Source of the DNA: Liolophura sinensis
Taxonomy: Eukaryota; Mollusca; Polyplacophora; Chitonida; Chitonidae
Length of the DNA: 64,000 nt
NCBI RefSeq assembly: GCF_032854445.1
Contig: NC_088305.1
Span: forward strand, 25,694,628-25,758,627
Direction: 5' to 3'
Positions 55,992 to 64,000 of the stretch are shown here, one piece after another (position 1 is the first letter of the stretch; every line of letters starts with the position of its first letter). The notes beneath the pieces were generated by a model. That model saw only the letters and a program-made list of their open reading frames with translations, was not told where the DNA came from and made no database searches. The position numbers were made by a program, and so were the translations under genes.

Positions 55992-56273
55992 TTTATTTAT
56001 TTATTTATTCATTTACTTGATGTTTTCGACGCTCTCAAGAATATTTCACATACGATGGAGGCCAGCGTTAGGTAGGGGTGGGGGTGGGGGAGGAAGCGGG
56101 CAGAGCCCTGTGGAAACCCACGACCATACGCACTTTGCTGCTAGACCTTCCCCAGAGAGGACGCCAGCATGAACTGGAATTGAACTCACACCCACAGCAT
56201 TGGTGACGCGCAGGCTCCTTGGTGGGTCATTGCCCCGCGCTGACACTCTAACCACCTTGGCCACCGAAGTCCA
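55992..56273 (-). mobile_element. SINE-A copy, full length with A and B boxes
   Basis: Reverse complement starts GGACTTCGGTGGCCAAGGTG (A-box-like TGGCCAAGGTGG) and has GTGAGTTCAATTCC (B-box). The tail ends in TTATTTATTTATTTA (+). A GGGGTGGGGGTGGGGG tract interrupts the body. Confidence 0.9.
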
Positions 56274-56509
56274 GAAGAACTAATGGACAGATTGATCGTA
56301 TCGATGCAATCTTATTGGCTATGCATTTTTATGCAATTTAGTTTGGGCTAATAGCCTGCTTAAAAAAACAAACCATTTATATTCCTCCAAAAGCGGTCTG
56401 TTCACATCATTACTGTATATGAGATACAAGAGATATGACATTTCCCTTAAAAACATAGAATGGATTTCTTAACATCAGTTTGCTGTTTGTTTTTAAATTT
56501 GTTCGCGTG

Positions 56510-56625
56510 TCTATCTGTTGCCATATTACCATGACTTAAGCAGAACTTACCCAAACATGCAGTGATGTTAATAGCAGTTTATTAGACAACATCGGTATAG
56601 AAGTAATTAAAGTGCTGTACTGGTG
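56510..56625 (-). mobile_element. Dispersed 48-bp-unit element, 5' part only
   Basis: CATGACTTAAGCAGAACTTA and AGTGATGTTAATAGCAGTTT match the flank at 11300-11365 in the same orientation. Confidence 0.55.
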
Positions 56626-56804
56626 TAACATTTGATAGAATAAATCACGAAGGCATTCTAATATTACGTTAAATATTTCGTCGACATTATCTCGCACTGT
56701 AAAGCGTCAGAATTTTCCCCTTAATTCTTGGCGCTTTGGTGGTAGTAAGTGCACGACTAAGGATTTCCATGGAGGACCTTTCACTACCTCGAAATTTCTA
56801 GCAT

Positions 56805-56970
56805 TTGGCAAAGTATACATTGAGGATATAGCGAGGCAAACCAATTCCAACGTAGCGATCTCAACACACACTGGGCTCACGGGCTCACTCGGGTGTCGAT
56901 TTCCTCCACCTGTGAAACTGACTGTCGTCGTGTAAGAGAAGACTTCCAAAGAGCGCCGTTTCTAGACCAG
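56805..56970 (+). mobile_element. SINE-C fragment
   Basis: GATTTCCTCCACCTGTGAAA, CTGACTGTCGTCGTGTAAGA and GAAGACTTCCAAAGAGCGCC. A related end occurs at 61485-61572. Confidence 0.5.
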
Positions 56971-56984
56971 TGAGATTGGTCCCA

Positions 56985-57283
56985 ATAGCACAGTTGGTCG
57001 AGCGTCCGCTTCAGGAGCGATAGGTCCAGGGTCAATCCTGGGTCGAGTCACATCTATGACTTTAAAGAGGAAGTTGTAACTTCCTCGCTTGGCGTTCATT
57101 GACCCGTATCAGTATAATGGCTCGGGCAGGGCGTATCAGTGAAGCAGCATTAGATAAAAGAACGGTGGAAATCCGTCTTGCAACAAGGAGGCACATTGCA
57201 TACAATCTAAGGATTCCTTCGTCGTCATATGACTAAAAATTGTTAAGTACGACTTTAAACCCCAAGCACCCAATCACTCTAGA
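56985..57283 (+). mobile_element. SINE-B copy, near full length
   Basis: tRNA-like head CAATAGCACAGTTGGTCGAG (A-box) and CAGGGTCAATCCTGGG (B-box), body CTTCCTCGCTTGGCGTTCAT and GTATCAGTATAATGGCTCGG, tail CGACTTTAAACCCCAAGCAC. Confidence 0.85.
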
Positions 57284-57287
57284 CCAG

Positions 57288-58200
57288 TGACGTGTAATAA
57301 ATTGCACCTTAATTACACCGTATCTTTTTACCCAATTCTGCTTAAGCCATGGTCCGATTTGCTACTGCGGTAAATTGACAAGATGCCGTATTTCACCGGT
57401 ATCAAGTCACCATTTGCCAGCTATTACACTGTCGTTGCGTCTATGCTCTATGTCTATCATACTGTTGTACGATACTGTTGTTCGCTGCTCTGGTTTTACT
57501 CTCCACACTGTACGTCTATCCCACCGTCGTCTCTGCTCTGGTTTTACTCTCTATGCTGTACGTCTGTACGTCTATCACACTGTCGTCGCTGCTCTGATGG
57601 TACTCTCTGTGCTGCACGTTTATCACACTGTCGTCGCTGCTTTGGTTTTACTCTCTGTGCTGTACGTTTGTCATTGTGTTTTACTCTCTATGTTGTACGT
57701 CTATCACACTGTTGTTGTCCTCTGCTATTACTCTCTATGCTGTACGTCTATCACACTGTTGCCGCTGTTCTGGTGTTACTCTCTATGCTGTGCGTCTGTC
57801 ACACTGTCGTCGCTGTTCTGGTGTTACTCTCTATGCTCTACGTCTGTCACACTGTCACGGCTGACCTGGTTTTACTCTCTATGCTGTATGTCTATCCCAT
57901 CGTCGTCACTGATCTGGTTTGACCCTATTTGCTGTAGGTCATTACACCGTCATCGCTGATATGATGTTACTCTCTATGCCGTACGTTTGTCACACTGTCG
58001 TCGCTGTTCTGGTTTTACTCTCTATGTAGTACGTCTATCATACTGCCATCGCTGCTCTAATGTTACTCTCTGTACTGTACGTCAATCACACTGTCTTCGC
58101 TGCTCTGATGGTACTCTCTGTGCTATGCGTTTATCACACTGTCGTCGCTGCTCTGATGGTACTCTCTATGCTGTACGTCTTTAATTATATTTTACACCAA
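57288..58200 (+). mobile_element. Dispersed element copy with expanded 48-bp internal minisatellite
   Basis: The 5' part has GACCAGTGACGTGTAATAAA and TTCTGCTTAAGCCATGGTCC. Then ~16 copies of the 48-bp unit (CTGCTCTGGTTTTACTCTCT, CTGTACGTCTATCACACTGT) run to about 58180, followed by the CTTTAATTATATTTT end. It is the same array as at 10230-11150 in opposite orientation. Open frames (194 and 179 codons) are by-products. Confidence 0.85.
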
Positions 58201-60289
58201 TCAATAAGTGAATCAATCAATCTTAATCCGTGATGAATAGCACACTGAACAAACAACTATACAAAAGCCACATTTATAAACGTGCATGCATAATAAAGCA
58301 TTGTTCAAACATACAACAGTCAAATTAATAGCACGTGGGCTGATTTAGAATACAATGAGGAAAACAAAGTTAGTTTACAAACTGTCAGCTCATATTGTCG
58401 TCAGCTCTGGGGTTAATTGAGATTGTCATATACGTTTTCTTTCTGTTTTCGAAAAAAAAACACACAAAAAACAATTAACAACAGAATGGAACGTTTGGTG
58501 ACCCCTAAAACCGAGCAGGCTAAAACACATTTTAAGTATTATCTGTGTCCAGGATGTGGTGGGTTCTAGGTGGTGGGTTCTAGGTGGTGGTTTCAACCTT
58601 ATCAGACACATCAGATGTCTCTATTAAGTAAACTATAAACAAATAAATTCACCCACAAGGCAGTTTCATTGTCGTGTAACCACATGATTATGTATACTCT
58701 CGTACATTTATTGTTCTGTGTAGATGATATGTTTGTGACGTCATCTCGCGTGACGACAATCCTCGGTCACGAGCTGTCAATGGCACAGGATATAGGAACG
58801 GCGAAAAGATAACGTTTTGTTAGGTGACCCTAGATTTATTTACTCATTTATTTCTTTTTTGAATTTTTGCTTTTCAGCCCCAAAGCGTGTTTCGTTTTGG
58901 AAAACAAGAAAAAATGATGTGCGGCCATACTTTGCGACGTATGCGTACTTGAAAACTGCGCCTTATGATCAAGAACTATAGACTCATCCCCAGCAACTAG
59001 ATTCTAGGCGTCGAAACAATCCTTCGTATACCAGCCGTTAACGACAATGGACGTTCCAGGTCAGTAATGGCCAATAACCAAAACAACAATCAGTAAAAAA
59101 AAAAAAATATAAAATAGACTGTTTCGCCCCCAAAAAGCAGCCAACAGCTTTCATTGATGTTGAAAAATTTAAAGGAATGTTCTAGACGAATGATAGAAAT
59201 CAGTATTAGTATTAAGTAATCGTGCACTATGTTAGTCTATAAACGGTGATAAAAAAATATATATCCAACGTTGCGATCTCGTTCAACACGATGAATATAC
59301 TGCCTCTTGTACCAGGTTAAACAGAATTAGACACAGTCAAGTAGCTTCTGTCCTCCAACTCTTTCAGACCCTCTAGGCCACCCCCGTTCCTTCTCCCTTC
59401 TTGTCCCGTTTAGAGAGTAAGAAAGTTCACGTGGCGAACAATGCTGCTTGTCACATTTTGGCTGCTCCGTAGCTCTCTCGCCCATTTTGGCCAAATCGCA
59501 CCGGTTACAAATATAGTATCAAGCTATTAGGCATACTTAATTGTTTTTAGGGTTGATATTAAATGATAACATATTTCTCGTGGCGCGTGCTCATATCAGA
59601 TAAATGGTTTCCTCCTGGCGTTGGTAATGAAGCGTGGACAATGTATTAGTCATGAAAGGATGGAATGGGTTCCTTGCGGAGACAGGGTGTTTTAACTACC
59701 ATAAAGTGATTACATTTCGCTCAAAACATTACTCGGTCCCTCAAGGGATATACAGATCAGGAACTGTACCTTATTAAATTGCTCTTCAAAAGTCAAATAA
59801 ATTTAAAACTGCATATAACACAACGTCATTTGAATTAAAATCTTGAAATGAAAATAGCTTAATACGTTTTGTGTTCGTTGAATTGTAAAATATTTTAATT
59901 GGTCACGTGCCGTCATGCACTTAAAGCAAGTTAGAAATACGCAGCATGAGTAGCAGTTGTTAACTTAGATATAAACCAGTATAAAACACAAATCGTTTGA
60001 TAGTTGGTTTTGTTAGTTATCTATAGAATTGATATATCAATTATTTTATTTTCTCTAGAGCACGGAGTAAGCCACCATCCCTATACAGGCACCTGAAAAA
60101 AATTGTTACCTGAAGCCCTAGCCGAAGTACCAAAGGCTGGATTCGAATACGCGATCTCACTGATCAACTACCTGACTGTTACAACGAGCCATCGCTTGAA
60201 TCATGTTCGCTAGTGACGACCCGGTTTGGTGTGTTATGCGCATTAAATGTGTCCCTGAAGATAACCCGAAATTTTGAGCACTGTCCAGG
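58201..60289. other. Intergenic, no gene recognised
   Basis: It contains a GTGGTGGGTTCTAG duplication near 58556-58590 and an AATGGACGTTCCAGGTCA phrase near 59046 shared with 31765. No supported gene. Confidence 0.4.
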
Positions 60290-60880
60290 CTAATGACGTG
60301 TAATATAAATTACAGTTAACATGACTGCAATTTTGTATGTACCAAATTCTGCTTAAGTCATAGTGCTAGTGGGCTTTGTGACGCTCCGGGGCCTAATGGT
60401 TAGAGCGTACACTTAATAGTTAGAGCGTACCAAGTCGGGAGACGGATCAAACCAAAGATTTTAAAATTGGTTCAAGTTGTTACCTCGCTCGGCGCTCAGC
60501 ACTGAAAGGTTAGAGCAAAGAAACAGGGTTGGTTGATCTGGTGTCAGTACAATGTGACAGGTTGGATGCCATGTCTGGTGATTTCGGCATCATACTTCTG
60601 TGGCCGCAGCACTTTCACCACATGAACTCACCCTGCCACTAGAAAACGTAGTTTATATTCATACACGTACTGATTTCTTGTTGTCAATTTTTAAAAGCGA
60701 CGTAACACGCTTAGCATACATACATACATACGTACAACTGGGTTTTGTAAGTTGCTACTTACACATGAACAGTTAGAATGGTAAAGGTAAACTGACAAGA
60801 AACCAGATTTCCACGGTAATGTGTGAACATTTACACACTATATCACGTTGTTGTCTCTATTCTAGTGTTATACTGTAGTC
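60290..60880 (+). mobile_element. Dispersed 48-bp-unit element interrupted by a SINE-B
   Basis: The left part (60290-60375) has GCTAATGACGTGTAATATAA and TTCTGCTTAAGTCATAGTGC. The right part (about 60740-60880) resumes with CACATGAACAGTTAGAATGG and TAAACTGACAAGAAACC. The SINE-B between them breaks the element. Confidence 0.6.
60385..60700 (+). mobile_element. SINE-B copy nested in the dispersed element
   Basis: Head CCTAATGGTTAGAGCG (partly duplicated), body TTACCTCGCTCGGCGCTCAG and GGTGTCAGTACAATGTGACA. Confidence 0.65.
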
Positions 60881-61211
60881 TTTTGAACAATGTACCGGCG
60901 TATAACGACTTTTAGCCTTCCAATTCCTTGAAAACAGCGAGTATTAGGGAAGAATGTATAAGCATCATGGGCGTTATATGAACATATGGCCGTAGTTCAA
61001 AGTTGCAACAGAATGTTACCGTTATACGCATTATGAAAAAAACAAAATCACAGTACGACTGGAGGGTAAAATTAGAAGAAAATTTTACTTGTTCGAGCAA
61101 GTGAAATATTTTTGTGAAATTCAAGTGAAATATTACGGTGTAAAACATCAGTCCAATAAACAATGCTTGTATGAGCATTATGGATATTATAAATGTGCAA
61201 ATTGCTACTAT

Positions 61212-61360
61212 TTGAACAGTGAACAGTTGGAATAAAACTCTGACTGAGGCAAACTGACAAAAGGCCATGTGAGACCATTTGCCAGCTATCACAGTGTCGC
61301 CGCTGCATTGGTTTTACTCTTCGTGCTGTACGTCTTTAATTATATTATATGAACAGCTGA
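61212..61360 (+). mobile_element. Dispersed 48-bp-unit element, single-unit 3' part
   Basis: GGAATAAAACTCTGACTGAG, ACCATTTGCCAGCTATCACA and TTGGTTTTACTCTTCGTGCT, ending CTTTAATTATATTATATG. Confidence 0.7.
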
Positions 61361-61484
61361 AATCAAAGCACGACTGCAACACAAAGTCAAACCAAAATGT
61401 TTCTTGCATTTAAAGCGCGAAGCAGAACCCAGCTCTTGTTGTATTATAGGCTCCGGCATTAAGTCAGCAGGCTTGCCAGGTTCC

Positions 61485-61572
61485 CTGGCGGTGGGCGGTG
61501 GCTTCTTCTCTTTCTCCACTTGGCTTCCGTCTTTTAAGTGAAAGACTCTTGATAACGACGTTAAATAAAACA
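61485..61572 (+). mobile_element. SINE-C 3' end
   Basis: TTAAGTGAAAGACTCTTGAT then AACGACGTTAAATAAAACAA. Confidence 0.5.
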
Positions 61573-62423
61573 ATAACCTGTCCACAAGCAGCTTCCTTTG
61601 TCACATCAAAGCACTGTATTCCTTTCTTTTAACCAAATTCCGTCCAAGTCATCTTGACTGACCAGTTGTTCATGTGATCACGTGGTGCGTCATGACTGAA
61701 GCATTCCCTGCAAAGGCCGCTAAATTAACAATGATTAGAAATGGCCGGAATTGTTCGGGTATGAGAATTAATATGCTAAGGCGTACTCGTCTGCGATGCC
61801 ATCTTTTCTGGGCTAAAAAGTGAAGCCACTTTTTCCTTCTTTGATTATTAACGATAAAAATGTAACGAGTGATGTTGAAAAAGGAAATGAATTCGGTAGA
61901 TTTTTCGCCAACCATTCAACTCAGTAGTATCAATCTTACCTTCGATGATTTATCCTACCGATGTATGCCTTAGCTGTATAGAAACATGTGAAAAGGAAGT
62001 TAGGGATTTCCTTTCAAACTCAAGTGCTGGAAAACATCTGGCACTGATGGAATTTATTACACGTTTATCGGCATGTTACACTCAACACATGCATCTTCAC
62101 TTAACACAAGTGATCTTTACTGGGCTATTTATGTTTACTGAAAACATCGACTACTTTACCATGCAAACATTTCACATTTTACCATATTAAACACATCCCT
62201 TTAATAACAAAACATAGTCTTTATAAATAAACTGTGTAATAACCGAATAACTGTAACAGAAATGTGTTTACAAACGAAACACTTGAGTCTAGTGTGTGGG
62301 TTATGTTTACATATTTGGTCCCTTGAAACATACTTTACTTCAGTAAATTAGAAAAATTCCGCTGAAATATTAGATGTATATGAAGATTTCATTGTTTCTC
62401 GCATTTTGCACGAGTAATTTGGC
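61573..62423. other. Intergenic, no gene recognised
   Basis: Two 81-codon frames (61670-61915 minus and 61945-62190 plus) without motifs. Confidence 0.35.
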
Positions 62424-62749
62424 ATGGTCAGACAAGAATGTGGAGAATTAGCAAAGCCGGGCAGTGACAACACTGGTGCGAATGTTCAAGGCTGTTCTAG
62501 GAAGTTGCCATTGCTGAATTTTGACGATGTAAGAAAATGTGAACGACAAACATTTCGTGCTTTGCATAAGGATCTCGAACAGTTAGCCAGTGTTTGTGCT
62601 CAGAATTTACCGGTCGTTTACTTGGGAACTTCCTTGTTTGGATACATGGCCGGAATGTCGTGGTCAAACATTATGGACAGTGTCCACATCAGTGACCGCG
62701 GCTTCGTTGTCCCGTTACAAAAACAAACATTATTCTCTTGGTTGCAAAG
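62424..62749 (+). CDS. Possible first coding exon of an unidentified gene
   Basis: This is the only non-repetitive right-hand open frame with coding character. It reads from an ATG for 108 codons plus two bases to a usable donor CAAAG|GTAATG, with the stop arriving directly after it. The peptide contains RKCERQTFRALHKDLEQLAS (amphipathic helix) followed by a hydrophobic stretch (LPVVYLGTSLFGYMAGM). I do not recognise the family, found no following exon, and the open frame could be chance. Confidence 0.22.
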
Positions 62750-62799
62750 GTAATGTTCCATATTCCTATTTTTATGGTGTAGTGAGCTACGGAAATTCC

Positions 62800-62914
62800 T
62801 ACCTTAGGCCCTGGACAAGAGGCTGTATTTCACTGCATGGTTACGTGTGATCATATCACACTGCCGTCACGGTGGTTTTACCCTCTATGCTCTCCGTCTT
62901 TAATTACATTTTCT
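62800..62914 (+). mobile_element. Dispersed 48-bp-unit element, 3' end
   Basis: GGCTGTATTTCACTGCATGG, ACGGTGGTTTTACCCTCTAT and CTTTAATTACATTTTCTG. The next copy begins directly after it. Confidence 0.65.
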
Positions 62915-62915
62915 G

Positions 62916-63445
62916 TAATTCTAGACCAGTGACATCTGGAATATTGCACTGAATGCACGCTTTCCCCTAATGCTGTTTAAGCCATGCTGCTAGTCGGACT
63001 TGCAACAACTTAATAGTTAAGGGTTTACATGAGCAGTTAAAATAAAACTAACTCTAGTTGGGTGGGAGAGGTTGGTGGGGGGGGGGGGGGGTCGCAAGGT
63101 GGTTAGTTTTTCATAGCGGCGCGATGACCCAGAAACCTCTCGTCAATTGCTTCCTCTCCGGCCGTGCGTGGGAAGGTTTGCCAGCAACCTTCCAATGGTC
63201 GTGGGTTTCCCCCGTGCTTTGCCCGGTTTCCTCACACCATAATACTGGTCGCCGTGGTATGAGTGAAATATTCTTGAGTACGGCGTAAAACGTCAGTCAA
63301 ATAAATAAATAAATAAATCTACCTGGGGTAAATTGGCAATGGGTTGTATTTCACTGATTACGTGTGACCATTTACCGCCGGCTTACACAATAACGCCTGC
63401 TCTGTGTCTGTTTTACTGTCTATGCTTTAGTCATTTAAAGCGGGA
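62916..63445 (+). mobile_element. Dispersed 48-bp-unit element interrupted by a SINE-A
   Basis: It starts CTAGACCAGTGACATCTGGA, has CTGTTTAAGCCATGCTGCTA and ACATGAGCAGTTAAAATAAA, is broken at about 63060, and resumes at about 63325 (GTAAATTGGCAATGGG...) through one 48-bp-like unit. Confidence 0.7.
63092..63320 (+). mobile_element. SINE-A copy nested in the dispersed element
   Basis: AAGGTGGTTAG head remnant, CTTTGCCCGGTTTCCTCACA body and GTACGGCGTAAAACGTCAGT with an AAATAAATA tail. A G-run of about 13 lies just 5' (63077-63091). Confidence 0.88.
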
Positions 63446-64000
63446 GTTGGGGGGGGGGGGGTCAACCATATCAGGTGGGATTCCTTTCACAGCCTTTCCA
63501 CAAATCAGGTACCTTTATGGCGAAGGATGGTGATCGATTTTTTTTTGCTGAACCTCGTCTTACCAGTGAAATTTGACGTGAAGTACTTCAAATGTACAGA
63601 TACTGTTTTGAATTCCAACAGCAAAACCAACAAATCGAACAGGGAGAACTTTTTATTAGCGGGTAGAAATATTGCCCTTGGATTTATTAAACTAGTACAC
63701 CTGTAAGGATTTCTTCATTTTACGTGGGGAAAAAGACCATGCAGTCTCAGCAGAATGAGTTATCAAATTTTCTTCGACCTTGTCTCGAGTAGAGGAATGC
63801 AGAAGTTGACCCGAAGAAGAGCTGACAGGTGTGCATGCCTGGGCACTGATGAAAACTGATATGGTCTGGAGAACGGCTGGAATCCCTACTGTCTACATTA
63901 CACCCCCTCCTTTGGCCGGAGAGGGACGGGGACGGACGGCGTATTCGTACAAACAAACTGTTAGCTGGAGATGTTTGTTCATATGCCGTCCAGCAGTGGG
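63446..64000. other. Right edge: G-run and unique sequence, no gene recognised
   Basis: A second G-run lies at about 63449-63461. A 69-codon minus frame (63747-63956) has no motif. Confidence 0.35.

Noticed and set aside
57375-58184. Cys-rich plus-strand frames (194 and 179 codons)
   Set aside because: Same 48-bp minisatellite in opposite orientation.

Overview
This is a window of a large, intron-rich, repeat-laden animal genome. There are no bacterial-style operons: genes are split by GT..AG introns, only a small fraction of the 64 kb is coding, and the rest is SINEs, short DNA-transposon relics and many minisatellites. The dominant SINE has a tRNA-like head with an A/B-box promoter and a tail reading GTACGGCGTAAAACACCAAT followed by AAATAAATA. 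From memory it resembles SINE families of marine molluscs (MetaSINE-type). A mollusc or another lophotrochozoan is the best guess; this is inference, not proof.

Layout. (1) At 1873-9680 (+) lie the last four exons of a secreted or membrane-type serine hydrolase of the beta-lactamase/penicillin-binding-protein (class C-like, LACTB-like) superfamily. All three catalytic motifs (SISK, YSN, HTG) are present, and a C-terminal repeat region resembles polyglycine-hydrolase structural repeats. The N-terminal exon(s) were not found. (2) At 9.7-17.2 kb is a gene-free spacer of minisatellites and SINEs. (3) At 17284-39504 (-) is a complete 20-exon DDX42 gene (DEAD-box RNA helicase, SF3b/U2 snRNP-associated). 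All reading phases join and give a 750-residue protein with every DEAD-box motif. The two genes converge tail to tail. (4) From 39.5 to 64 kb I find no gene I can name. The region holds SINEs, a dispersed element with an internal 48-bp minisatellite, a 2-kb array of 72-bp repeats open on both strands, and one possible coding exon near 62.4 kb.

The most unusual observation is that, in both genes, an exon end together with its 5' splice site has been tandemly amplified into the following intron. In the hydrolase about 12 copies of a 44-bp unit follow exon 1873-2019. Their surviving GT donors at +132 and +264 nt would give in-frame extensions of 44 and 88 residues. In DDX42 about 45 copies of a ~35-bp unit, most carrying an AATAAG|GTGAGG-type donor, follow exon 4. 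The other long open frames (453, 653, 628, 313 and 261 codons) are minisatellites whose units lack stop codons, not convincing proteins.

All exon borders were worked out by hand from reading frame, GT/AG signals and family knowledge. No search or alignment program was run. Repeat borders are approximate to about 10 bases.
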